A stretch of DNA of 64,000 nucleotides from assembly GCF_905475395.1 (NCBI RefSeq), contig NC_058338.1:35408935-35472934 (forward strand). The letters are read 5' to 3'. Source of the stretch: Chrysoperla carnea. Taxonomy: Eukaryota; Arthropoda; Insecta; Neuroptera; Chrysopidae. The position numbers and the translations under genes are program-made. Every line of letters starts with the position of its first letter. Position 1 is the stretch's first letter. The notes under the pieces were generated by a model that was given only the letters and a program-made list of their open reading frames with translations, made no database searches and was not told the origin of the DNA. Shown piece after piece: positions 40,792-51,388 of the stretch.

Positions 40792-40932
40792 GTAGGTTAG
40801 GTTAGGTTAGGTTATATTGGCCCCGAAGGACAGCCAATATAACCTAACCCTAGGTTACTAGGTCACTACCTTGAGATACCGCAAACGGAATTGGTTACGC
40901 TTTAACCAACTGACCTACTAGGGTTGACCATG
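40792..40932 (-). mobile_element. tRNA-like SINE with CCTAA-repeat tail
   Basis: The minus strand reads AGGTCAGTTGGTTAAAGCG, an A-box-type tRNA head, then a body ending TGTCCTTCGGGGCCAATAT and four AACCT-type units. The last 60 bases also form an inverted repeat (TAACCTAACC... pairing with GGTTAGGTTA...). The pentamer matches the insect telomere repeat, but here it is a short tail. Confidence 0.5.
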
Positions 40933-43900
40933 ATTCGGTAACAACCAGTATTCTTTATAATTATATTTTTCCATTTTTCACTGGCATAATCTATTCAACT
41001 GAGATGTCACCAACGTATGCGAATAAACTTCAACATCCATGTCGACTAACAAATTAAAAATTTCATTCTAATCATGCACTAACATCCATACATACCCAGT
41101 AATAACTTTTGGATACAAATTCTTTAAATTTTTGTTACAGCAAATTAAAATACATACAAATCCAATGAATAATTCTTTCCATGGTGTTATCCGAATTAGT
41201 GTTGAAAGAAAATAATCAAAATTTATAATTTTGGTAAATACGAATTATTGTTGTGTTCTTATTGTGAAACAAATTATTTTTTAATTGTAAAATAGGTATT
41301 ATTTAATAAAATTTCATATAAAAATTTGTAAATATTTATATAAATAAATAATTGAAAAGAATAATTATATAAATAATGGAATATTAAAAACTTAAAAAGT
41401 TGATTTATACTGTTGATTAACAATGTTTTAAAACTGTATTACTGATTAAAATCGTTTCGACAAGAGTAAAGATTCGAGTTTACTAATATAACTAGTTTTA
41501 ATCTATTCACAAAAATAAATAATAATTTTCAATATCTCTTCCCAATCGTCACGATTTTTAATATTTTAAAAGTGAAAAAATTTGAACTCGATCAAGAGTT
41601 CGCAGAGAGTTTCCTTTTGAAAGTCGCAAAAATTATTCGAATCGATTAATTTGTCGCTAAGATGTTGTACTACAAAAAAAGGTCACATTTATACATACAC
41701 TCGGGCTTCTACCCAAAAAAAAAGTTTCAAAATCTTCGAAAATCGGTATGCTTTGAACTTTGATTATGAAAGCTTACGCTTACGTCTATTATAGACAGAG
41801 ACCATTTTTGTAGATCAGTTAATTTTCTACAAATATATTTTCTGCTCATTTTATAAGTTTCATTAATTAATGAGTTTTAAAATTAAGAGAAAAAAGTTCC
41901 TCTGTTCTTCAACCTTTGACCTTAAATACCTTTTAAATGGTTAGATTAGTGGGGAAAAGGTAAGAGATCTCTTTTGACAACAGCATTCAATTTCCTGTCA
42001 AAATATTAGTTGAGATTTGCTGTACGTTCAATTAATGACAAAGATACGAATTTTTTGATAAGAGTCTAAAGTAAAAATGGAAAACTTAGGACCTTCCTAT
42101 TAATACTAAGGGCTCCTATTTATGAATAATTTTCTTGATATGCGTGGCAACCAATTTTTCGATATCGGAGATAAAAAAAAGTCGATTGTTTTGGCCCACC
42201 TTAGTGTAGATGCAGATGCACCTCCCTGAATTTAATCCTGGAAGTTTCCGTGTTAAAGATTAAATATTAAATAAAACTAGTTGTTTTGATAAACTCGACA
42301 TTTATATCTTTTATTAATAAAATGGAAAAAGCTATGCCAAAAATATGTCACATATTTTTTTTTAACTCAGTAGGTAGCGAAATACATAGGAAAGGAGTGA
42401 TTTTGAAAAGAACATGAGACCTTTACATTCTAAAAGTGGCCTTAAATATTACTCGCTTTAAATATGTAAAGCAAAATAGAAGTACCTATCTTCGAGTCCT
42501 GGTTCGAGTGTATTTTTTTCAATTCTCTTTAATTAAGATTACTAGACAAGCATTTGTCAATAATTAGTTTACGATTGAATGTAACATATTATATATCAAA
42601 ATTAGTCAAACAGACCATGATGTAAATATTGTGCGCATAATTAAATGTGAACAACAATAATAAGTATCTATCTATTATTTGAAATTATCGCTTAAAATTT
42701 GATAAAAATAATTATTATTCTCTCTCGAATTAATCGAATGGCGAAATCATAAATATTTAAAAAGCTGAAGATCTCGTGATAAGAAAATCTTACAGGCACA
42801 TAAAGAAAAAATGCATTTTTCACAAAGCAACCTCCCGGAAAATTGGGGCAATTGTTTTTGCAATTTTCCGGGGGTTTCCGTTGGAGAAAATAAAATTTTT
42901 CGTACATTTCTGTTAATTTGAGTTTATTTCGAGTCGATTGGTGAAAATCGCATCTTACTAGCATACATAAAACAGAAAATCGTTAATGTTGGATGGTTTT
43001 CACGCGCTCTCTTAACAATTAACAATCAAGCACTTAAAACGCAGTTTGGCTAAACATTTTTGCGGGATTTTTGAGTAAGCTTTACACTATAAACAAAAAT
43101 CGTAAAAATAGCGTTATTTCAAATTTTATGAATTTTGTTAAATTTAAGCCCTGATTATATTATACAATTTCTTCCGAAGCGATTCAGTCAATATTACTTA
43201 CTTGTTTAAAAAAAATTAGTTTAAACAATATCTTACCGGGGCTCTCACCGGCAACCTGCACTTTTAGGTTCAGGAGCATGTTTTAAACGGGATCTTGCAA
43301 AAATTTTCCATGCGAAAATTAATTATGCTCAATGACAGATTTTGCCGGGACTATAAGCCAATGATATCAAAACAATTGTTGACATATTTTTGGACATCAT
43401 TAAACTGCAATTAAAATAATTTATACTAATTAGATTTAAATATACACAAATATATATTTTTATAGTAATATTATTTCAGTCAAAGTAAAAAATTTAAAAA
43501 CAATAACAAATTTATATATTATTTTAATAATATTTTATTTTACGATTAAACGCATGAATTAAAATAATTAACACTATAAATGATAAAAAATGAATAAATA
43601 AACAATGAAATTTTAACGAAAATGAAAAATCATTAATTCCCAAAAAAATGAGCTTGTTGTAAAATGTTAAATCAGTCATCATCATTAATAAATGAACATT
43701 GCTCAAAATTTTTTCAATCGTTTTTAATTTATTTCATTTGAATATATTTATAAATAATTAAAAAGTTTTGACGATACAAAAAACCCACATTCAAGCATTA
43801 CTTTCTAGTTTCTTTTTTACCAAATGGATATTATTAAAGTTTTATTTAATGAAAGAACAATTTATGTATGTTATACAAGGGAAGAAGAAATTTTATAAAA

Positions 43901-44267
43901 CAGATAAATACCGTAAATTATTATATTTAAGTTTATTTGCCAAAACGATTTCGTCAAAAAGTTATTATCAATTATTATTATTTAAGTATACTTAAATTGT
44001 TATATTTGAAAATATTAAATGATGTAATTTCATTATGTTATATTTAGTGGAAGGTTTAATGAATCTCATATTATAAATTGTAATTAATTACTTTATTAAT
44101 TATTTTTTAGTTACTCATTTTGTTATATATATAACATTTTAATAGGCAAATATCTTCCTAATTTTTTACAAAAACCAGTGTAGATACCAGTATTTGGAAT
44201 TGACGTGAAAATAAAACAATTATTTTGGTTAAAATTTTGGTTTAGGTTTATGAAAAATTATTATAGA

Positions 44268-44699
44268 CCAGGAATCATGTTGAAAAAGATGCTCCTCTAT
44301 GTACAGGTAAGTACAGATGGAAATATGAATGTCACACCCCTTGGTATCTTACCTCTGCACCCAGCAAATATGTACGGCGTTGCTGGGCACTAACTCTGCA
44401 TAAATGCATAAATGTCAAACAGAAATAAATCACGTAGAGCTTTGGATATTGACGGGAGTTCAAAATTTTTGTTTAACTTCCGGCACCGATATTACCGGAT
44501 TTATTTCTGTACGGCATTTGTTCGCTTCGTATACTTATGCAAAGTTAGTCCCCAGCAACGACGTGCATATTTGCTGGTAGAAGGGTGAGCCATCCAGAGG
44601 TGTGACATCCATATTCTCAACTGTACTCACCTATACCGAGCAAAACAGACTTAAGCTCATTTTTACTTGTAGAAGCATTTTTTCCACATGATTCCAGGT
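44268..44699. mobile_element. Long foldback element
   Basis: The outer ends CCAGGAATCATGT and ACATGATTCCAGG are inverted copies. Inside, 44305-44420 and 44520-44634 pair imperfectly over about 110 bases (for example GTCACACC with GGTGTGAC, and CAGCAAATATG with CATATTTGCTG). No transposase frame. Confidence 0.65.
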
Positions 44700-45574
44700 G
44701 GATCATTTCCTTCGAAAAATTTTAACGTAGTATTGTAGTCTATTATGTAGAACATCGACCAGGGCCAAATTCTTGCAATCCTCATAAAAAAATTAAAAAA
44801 ACAACCACATAATATAATTGGGAAAATATCAAATGAAAATATAATTACAGGTATTTATTAGTCCATATGAAATCAGCGCCTGAGTAGCAACAACTAACTA
44901 TTCCACTTTTTTTCTTTAGGATTTTCTTGCAATTGTCCTACTGATGAAATGTTGCAACTTTGCAAGTATGTAGGTACCTGCTGATGATATGTTCTTGTAT
45001 ATATGCATGTTACCAGATCGGAAAAGTGGTGGGAAATATTTTAAACAATTTTCCTTAATACAATTGCCGAAATTGTTTATTATGCCCCCGGATTAATATT
45101 TTAGGAAGAAATAATGAAGTTATATCATTTAATTCTTATATATTTACTAAAAAAGACATTTGGCCATTTTATACATTATTTTTTATTAAAATTAAAAATA
45201 TGTAAATATGTACTGTATGATGTGCTAAGCACAAAAAGAAAATTTGTATAAAAAACTATGAATATGAAATATTGAAAGGATTGTATTTATTATTATCGAA
45301 TTTTGATTGTGATTTGTGTACTTTTAATTATTCCAAAGAAATAATTATTTAATTCAATCATTATTTGATGTTTTGAATTATAATAAAGAAAAAGCACGTC
45401 TATGGGGCAGAGTACACTCTGCTGTAGTTCAATAAAATTAACAAAAATAAATGTAATAAAAAGAAAAATCGTGCTATACAACAAATTAATACGTATATGT
45501 AATTGTAAAATACTTTGGAGTCAATAAAAATTTTAATAAATGAATATTTTTTGTTTTTCGTATAACATTTTCAG

Positions 45575-45655
45575 AACATCATTGTGCGACGAGCAGACAT
45601 AGAAAGCTCACACATTAACGCTAGATACTCCGGCTTGCCATACTCGTCCATCTGA
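45575..45655 (+). CDS. Candidate second alternative terminal exon of the Sidestep-like gene
   Basis: A clean acceptor (aacattttcag) opens a 26-codon frame starting NIIVRRADIESSH and ending RYSGLPYSSI, then stop TGA. The patch is markedly richer in GC than the surrounding DNA. It is in phase 0, the phase left by the exons ending at 35630 and 36645, and no other plus-strand gene lies nearby. The end YSSI fits a class I PDZ ligand. Assignment to the receptor is inference. The opposite strand of this patch is also open for 23 codons, so orientation is not certain. Confidence 0.33.
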   Translation, partial: NIIVRRADIESSHINARYSGLPYSSI

Positions 45656-46168
45656 TTAAAAAATTATACATAGTAGTCAGACTGTATACTGGTAAAACTT
45701 ACATAATTTTAATTTTGAAGATTAAACAAATTTTCAAGTTTACTTCCAGCTTGCAAACCTTGTTTTGGTATAAATTACGGCATTTGCCAAACTTGACTAA
45801 TTAAGACAAACAAATAAAAAGATAATTTGCATACAATCTATTTCATAATTGCTCTCTCTCTCCGCCTGAAGTATTGTAATATAATATATAAGATATTATT
45901 CTTAAGACGGTTCTTCACTCATTTTTCAAGGGCGTGAAATCATTATTTGATTGGCGTGAACTAAGACTAAACTAACAAGAAATATCAAATGAAACTGGTA
46001 AAATTTTATCGATTAGTGCCTCTAGTTTTTTATAAGCAAAGTCTTCAAGCAAAATTAAAGATTCAGTACTACCGAATACGTTTTATTAACTACATGTCGC
46101 AATGCTCAACATTTTCCAACTAGTTGAAACAAAATGAATGGTTAAAAAGCCTATTTGAACAATATCGT

Positions 46169-47185
46169 TTATTTTATATGTGATTTTCGATGCCGCATCA
46201 AATTACTTCTTGTAATAAATTTCATACCACAGACATCGCACGTGTATGGTTTTTCTCCAGTATGCATACGTTTATGTATTGTTAACGCAGAACTTGCACG
46301 AAATCGTTTATTACAGATATCACAAGTATATGGTCGTTCCCCGGTATGTGTACGTAAATGACTTTTTAAGATAAAATTATCTGCAAAGCTTTTCTCACAC
46401 ATATTACAATGAAATGGTTTTTCACCAGTATGTGTTCTCATATGTCGAACTAAATTAAACGAAACTGCAAAACCTTTACCACAAACATTACATTCAAATG
46501 GTTTCACACCAGAATGTGTTATTTTATGTAATTTTAATGATGAGTTTTCCTTAAACTTCATATCACATAAATCGCATGTATAACGTTTTTCATTGGAATG
46601 AAAGCGTTTATGTTTCGATAACGAACTACTACTTATAAAAGTTTTACTACAAATTTCACATTGATATGGTTTTTCACCGCTATGCAAACGTATATGTATT
46701 GTTAACGCGGTTTTAAAAGTAAACCGTTTATCACACACATAACATTGAAACGGTTGTTCACCAGTGTGCGTCCGTTTATGTGAGGTCACATGAGCCGGTT
46801 GACTAAAAGTCTTATCACAAACATCGCATTTATACGGCCTTTCTCCTGTATGCATACGCATATGACGTTGTAAATCTGAACTACGTTTAAATACTTTTTC
46901 ACATATTTCACACAAATGAATACGTCGTTTCTCTGAAGTTTGTAGCGCCGATTGTTCATCAGATGCATTGATTATAATATCATTCGCAAGAACTTTAACA
47001 TCATCAAATTTTTTGTTAGGATTTAAATAATGACCTTCTTCTACTCTTACATGTGATAACGTACTTAAATTTTTGCGTAATGTAATATCAGAACGTAGGC
47101 ATAATGCACGAAAATGATGAGCTGCATGTAATTTATTCATACAATCATGACAAATAAATGGAGGTAATCCGTCACCAGGTATTAT
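46169..47185 (-). CDS. ZAD zinc-finger gene, exon 2
   Basis: Starts after the acceptor gttttag with IIPGDGLPPFICHDC (second ZAD cysteine pair), then a linker of about 75 residues and nine C2H2 fingers, stop TAA at 46169-46171. Confidence 0.92.
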   Translation of the reverse strand: MIPGDGLPPFICHDCMNKLHAAHHFRALCLRSDITLRKNLSTLSHVRVEEGHYLNPNKKFDDVKVLANDIIINASDEQSALQTSEKRRIHLCEICEKVFKRSSDLQRHMRMHTGERPYKCDVCDKTFSQPAHVTSHKRTHTGEQPFQCYVCDKRFTFKTALTIHIRLHSGEKPYQCEICSKTFISSSSLSKHKRFHSNEKRYTCDLCDMKFKENSSLKLHKITHSGVKPFECNVCGKGFAVSFNLVRHMRTHTGEKPFHCNMCEKSFADNFILKSHLRTHTGERPYTCDICNKRFRASSALTIHKRMHTGEKPYTCDVCGMKFITRSNLMRHRKSHIK

Positions 47186-47393
47186 CTAAAACATAATAAA
47201 TTACTTCAGAATCAAAAAAATTATTACTTATTTTAATAATTTTGTATTTACTTACCGTCACGGGGACGCACTCCATTACAGCAGTTGCAATATTTGTGTA
47301 TGATAATCCAGCGGAAAATATATCTAAAAAGCCACCTCCAGCAATCAAACATATTCGGCAAGTTATGCTGTAATCAGGTTTGTACGATGTCAT
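46169..47393 (-). CDS. ZAD domain C2H2 zinc-finger transcription factor (nine fingers)
   Basis: Join of 47256-47393 (exon 1, ATG at 47393) and 46169-47185 (exon 2), with a 70-base intron (gtaagt ... ttttag), phase 0, 384 aa. Residues 12-61 carry CRIC and CHDC, the two cysteine pairs of a zinc-finger-associated (ZAD) domain, which mediates dimerisation in arthropods. From residue about 136 nine back-to-back C2H2 fingers follow, with TGE[RK]P-type linkers, to the last few residues. All nine keep both Cys and both His. It is expected to be a nuclear DNA-binding factor. ZAD proteins form large lineage-specific families in insects, so no orthologue name is offered. Confidence 0.92.
47256..47393 (-). 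CDS. ZAD zinc-finger gene, exon 1
   Basis: Forty-six codons from ATG at 47393 to the donor gtaagt. Encodes MTSYKPDYSITCRIC, then FLDIFSAGL and VMECVPVT, the first half of the ZAD domain. Confidence 0.9.
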
Positions 47394-47776
47394 ATTTTAA
47401 GCGTTAAAAAGCTTAAAATCAAAATTATAGATGCATATTTAATCCTCAATTCCTTGAATTACCATTACAGAGGTTTCTTCCACTTTCTTAGGTTACTTTG
47501 TTTTTAAGGTCCATTAACCCAGCACAACAATTTCAGCATACAATGACCAAATCGAACTCGAAATTTAATAATTTTTTTAACACAATTAGTGCAAATATAG
47601 TACCCAGAAAAATGTATAGCTTTTATTTTCTAGAAAATTAAAATATGAGTATAACATAAAAATTACAAGAAACCAAAAATTGGAAAGTGTTATTTTGTAA
47701 TTTACCACTATAAGCCTTAAACCCTGAAGGATCCTAAGTTCATACTGTTAAATTTCCAATTTTTCTAAGCAATTCA

Positions 47777-48020
47777 TTTTCCAAAATATCTTTCATTTCA
47801 GGCCTATTTTCAGCTTTAGTTAAAACACACCTCTTACCAATATTCATTAAAATTCGATAAATTTATGAATTTTCATTAGGGCAACGTTTGTCAATTAATT
47901 CCAAAATGTTTTTTTGATTCTCCAAAATATAATCTTAGAATACTTACAAGCTTTTGGGCTGTAAGCATTCAATCCTGTACAAATTTCAAATAGTACAACA
48001 CCAAAGCTATAAATATGAAA
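47777..48020 (-). pseudogene. Broken duplicate of the Pelle kinase C-lobe
   Basis: This stretch closely follows 48420-48680, the end of the intact Pelle gene, over about 240 bases with scattered substitutions and small indels (by eye roughly 85% identical). Read on the minus strand it gives IYSFGVVLFEICTGLNAY, then loses frame after CKYS, and regains it as ELIDKRCPNENS followed by a stop (TAA) where Pelle has TAC, and later MNIGKRC and NRPEMKDILE. A short segment matching IPPPVSNPN of Pelle is missing. No N-lobe, death domain or catalytic loop is present. It is a dead partial tandem copy about 0.4 kb 3' of Pelle. Confidence 0.85.
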
Positions 48021-48086
48021 TAAATTTCGATTTTTACCCCAATTTCCTAGATGAGTTTTTTGTATTTTTAAAATACGTATTTTCGA

Positions 48087-48243
48087 CTACCAAGTAGTCA
48101 TCATCAGTAAGAATTAGCTAGTGATTACTCTTATTATGAATGTTACTCTTTGATAATTTGGTGGCGGACTGTGGCAGCAAAGAGTAACATTCATAATAAG
48201 AGTAATCACTAGCTAATTCTTACTGATGATGACTACTTGGTAG
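48087..48243. repeat. Perfect 66-bp inverted repeat (foldback hairpin)
   Basis: Arms 48087-48152 and 48178-48243 are exact reverse complements over all 66 bases, with a 25-base spacer. It lies between the Pelle fragment and the intact Pelle gene, about 160 bases past the Pelle stop, so it could fall in the Pelle 3' UTR. No coding potential. The perfect match suggests a recent foldback insertion or arm homogenisation. Confidence 0.93.
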
Positions 48244-48400
48244 GTATTTTTAATTTGAACTTAAATTTAATCTAGGATGGCAAGCAGTCTATAAAAATGC
48301 CATGTTCTCAATTTTCTCCCATATCTCGGAAATTCTCTCTCAAAGACAAATAAAACACATATAAATGTTAAAACAATTTGTATAATTATTATAAAAACTT

Positions 48401-49906
48401 TCAGTACATATTAAAATTACTCAATTCTTCCAAAATTTCTTTCATTTCAGGCCTATCTTTAGCTTTAATTGAAACACATCTCTTACCAATATTCATTAAA
48501 ATTGGATAAATGTATGAATTTTCACTAGGACAACGTTTGTCAATTAATTCCAAAATATTGTTTTCATTCTCCAACACATAATCTTTTAAATACTTACAAG
48601 CGTTTGGATTGGAAACGGGTGGAGGTATATATGCATTTAAACCTATACATATTTCAAATAGTACAACACCATAGCTATAAGTATCAACTTTAGTCGACAT
48701 ATGCTTATTTCGTAAGAAATCACTAGGTAAATAAGGTTTAGTACCAAATACTCTGGATACTTCTATATGTGTATACCCATTTTTAGGGCCTTCGCGTGCT
48801 AAGCCAAAATCACCAATTTTTGGTTGGTTACACGAATCTAAAAGAATATTCGCTGGTTTAATATCACCATGTATTAAAGGTTTTTCACCCACAGTATGTA
48901 AAAAATGTAATCCACGCGCAACACCTGTTGCTATATTCAATCTTCTTGCCCAGTGAAATGTTTTAGGAGATAATTCGATTCCTTCGTGTAACTTATCTGT
49001 TTCGTTGTTCTTTGGATGAAGAACTTTATCTAAGTTATTACCAGGCATGTATTGATAAACTAAGCACGGGAAATCTCCACTCATACTGTAAGCATACACC
49101 GATAAAATATTGTCATGTTTATATTGGTTTAAAAATATTAATTCGCGTAGCGATTGTTCCAATTCTATACGTAAATCTTGTTTGGAATTTGTTTGTAAAC
49201 GTTTTACTGCAACTTTTGTCCACTTCCATTCTCCTTCATAAACAGTACCAAAACCACCTTTACCCAATATAAGTTTCGGATCCCAATTATTCGTAGCCTC
49301 AGTTAATTCATTGTAATCGATATGAGGTGTTAACACTTCCGGTTTCACAATTGGCGTATCTCTTGATGCTGGTGTTAAGTCTTCGGGTTTCACATTTTGA
49401 ATTTTATCATCACTAGCCGATGTTGAGAAATTATCATCTTTTGTATCATACGTTTGGGGAATTTCTTTCATTTTTTGACATTTACATCGTATTTCATTTT
49501 TAGATGTAGCTATTCGATTTTGTAACGCTTCAATTTCTTTTTCATTGTTATTGATTTTTACACTGTCTCGAAATTTTTGTACCAAATCACCTTCTTCGCG
49601 AATCATGCGATGAAATTTAGGATGAACGTACGACTTTAACAAATTCATTGCTGAATACAATTTCAGTTTGCTTAGTAAATGGAATAATTCGGTTATTGTA
49701 TGGTTTAACTGACTTCCCCATTGTATTAATAACTCATTCGTTGGTGATTTACCGTTTGATTTTTCCTTTTTTATCAATTCTAATGTTGCGCTATTATATT
49801 GCATTTCTATACACAATTTTTCCCAAATATCATTTTGATCTAGTATTTGGCACAAATTTCGTTGTATTGTTGGTGATAAATTGTATATATATTCTTCTTT
49901 CTCCAT
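48401..49906 (-). CDS. pll: Pelle (IRAK-family) serine/threonine kinase of the Toll pathway
   Basis: Single exon of 501 aa. N-terminal death domain at about residues 12-105 (IWEKLCIEM, LLIQWGSQLNHT, LFHLLSKLKLYSAMNLLK), a Ser/Thr-rich linker with the repeated VKPE[DV]LTP, then a kinase domain at about 210-498: glycine loop GKGGFG (215-220), Lys235 in VAVKRL, tyrosine gatekeeper Tyr284 typical of IRAK/Pelle, catalytic HGDIKPAN (346-353) and DFG (366-368), then FGTKPYLPSDF. All catalytic residues are present. The death domain binds Tube/MyD88 downstream of Toll, and the kinase signals towards Cactus degradation and Dorsal/Dif activation. The open frame extends 20 codons further 5' to a stop but has no other ATG, so the start is ATG 49906. 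The Tube-like kinase paralogue is less likely given REGPK after DFG. Confidence 0.92.
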   Translation of the reverse strand: MEKEEYIYNLSPTIQRNLCQILDQNDIWEKLCIEMQYNSATLELIKKEKSNGKSPTNELLIQWGSQLNHTITELFHLLSKLKLYSAMNLLKSYVHPKFHRMIREEGDLVQKFRDSVKINNNEKEIEALQNRIATSKNEIRCKCQKMKEIPQTYDTKDDNFSTSASDDKIQNVKPEDLTPASRDTPIVKPEVLTPHIDYNELTEATNNWDPKLILGKGGFGTVYEGEWKWTKVAVKRLQTNSKQDLRIELEQSLRELIFLNQYKHDNILSVYAYSMSGDFPCLVYQYMPGNNLDKVLHPKNNETDKLHEGIELSPKTFHWARRLNIATGVARGLHFLHTVGEKPLIHGDIKPANILLDSCNQPKIGDFGLAREGPKNGYTHIEVSRVFGTKPYLPSDFLRNKHMSTKVDTYSYGVVLFEICIGLNAYIPPPVSNPNACKYLKDYVLENENNILELIDKRCPSENSYIYPILMNIGKRCVSIKAKDRPEMKEILEELSNFNMY

Positions 49907-50392
49907 TTCAAAATATTTAAGAGCTTTGATTAAAGGAAAAGTATATAAACCGATTTCTTTCAACTACTGTTTTTTATAACCCAACATTATACTTTAATTC
50001 GAATAGAATTCACCGAGAAAGAATAATTCTACAAAAAACAGCACGAATACTTGTGAAATGTATTTTTAATGGATAAACCATATATAAAATATAGTTGGGA
50101 TAAACCCACCGAAATACGAGAAAGTGTTACTAAAAATGAAAGTTATTCAACTACTTGTTGAATATTGAATCAACTCATATGATGATGTAAATTAAATATA
50201 ATATGTATTTTATGCAGTATTTTTACATTATTTTACCAATTAAAAAAAGTTTTGGGAAAAAACATATTTCTATGACGTATTCTTGGAATATGGTGGGAAT
50301 AGTCATGTACCATCCATATACAAGTTGTGCCCAGCGAGTATAAATGCATTTTATATAATTCTTAGTATTAGAGTATTTACCTCCTATTCTTT

Positions 50393-50462
50393 GGGTGCGT
50401 AGTCATGGTAGGGTAAATTAAATCGTCGCTAGCGCTTCCAGTGAATAATTTTGGGGTTAGCT
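50393..50462 (+). repeat. Short dispersed repeat C, copy 2
   Basis: GTGCGTAGTCATGGTAGGG, AAATCG and AGCGCTTCCAGTGAA in the same order and spacing as at 4047-4140. Confidence 0.55.
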
Positions 50463-50787
50463 AAATATAAACTGTCAATACTAGCATTAATAAAAAATAT
50501 CCACAACCCAAAAAAAAAAAAAAAATTATAGTATGTACTAGCACAAACAGAAAATGTGATTTTTTTGGTCTTGTTTGCTTTTCCAATAACTGGATCATTT
50601 ATCAACCGAAAAATTGGTATACATAAATTGATATAATAGCACATTGTGATTATACCATTACAAAGCTCAAGACGATACCTTGACAACCTTAGGTATATTT
50701 CCATACTTTTTCAGTATTCTTAACCTACATATGGAGGTAAAATGTTTAATATATTGTTTTTATACCATGCATATATGAAATATACAT

Positions 50788-51388
50788 AGTATATTAAGTT
50801 TAGTCCCAAATTTGTAACGCTTAAAAATAATGATGCTAGGAAAAAAATTTTGTCATAGGTGTTCATAGAATCACCTAATTAGTCCATTTCCGGTTGTCCG
50901 TCCGTCCGTCCGTCCGTCTGTGGACACGATAACTCAAAAAGGAAAAAAGATATTGAGCTGAAATTTTTACAGCGTACTCAGGACGTAAAAAGTGAGGTCA
51001 AGTTCGTAAATGAGCATCATAGGTCAATTGGGTCTTGGGTCCGTAGAACCCATCTTATAAACCGTTAGAGATAGAACAAAAGTTTAAATGTAAAAAATGT
51101 TTCTTATCAAAAATTAAACAACTTTTGTTTGAAACATTTTTTCGTAAACATCACTGTTTACCCGTGAGGGCGCCAATTAGGCGGAAATTTTATAATATGT
51201 GTACAAACTATACACTAAATGTCGGTCGGTAATGCAGAAACCTATAAAGTCATTTACATATGTACTATACTTTATTAGTTATGTATGTGTCACATGTTTG
51301 TATGTGTAATGTGATAAAGAAATCAACACTGACTATGCATGGTATTTCAAAAATTAACTCAGTCAATTGTTTGTTTTCACTTGTTGTT
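50788..51388 (-). repeat. 0.6-kb dispersed repeat, near full length
   Basis: Minus-strand copy running from the AACAAGTGAAAACAAACAAT end at 51388 through CCGTCCGTCCGTCCGTCTG (reverse of the GGACGGACGG tract) to the TTTGGGACTAAACTTAATAT end at about 50790. Confidence 0.85.

Larger units (their letters stand above)
36652..46168. other. Intergenic stretch between the receptor and the zinc-finger gene
   Basis: Apart from the two candidate terminal exons and the elements listed separately I see no gene. 37795-38230 is extreme AT low-complexity DNA. Open frames near 42692-42964 and 43768-43995 are AT-driven, with no recognisable protein. Confidence 0.6.

Noticed and set aside
40792-40812. TTAGG run as a telomere
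   Set aside because: Only about four units, inside a SINE tail in the middle of the window.
45576-45647. Small minus-strand gene starting MDEYGKPEYLALM
   Set aside because: Only 23 codons and no family recognised. The plus-strand reading has a strong acceptor and correct phase, so I prefer it, with low confidence.
47777-48020. Functional second kinase or alternative last exon
   Set aside because: Frameshift and nonsense codon relative to Pelle, and no donor/acceptor arrangement that restores the frame.
49907-49963. Longer Pelle start giving 520 aa
   Set aside because: The upstream frame begins with TTG right after an in-frame TAG. The first ATG is at 49906, giving 501 aa and an intact death domain.
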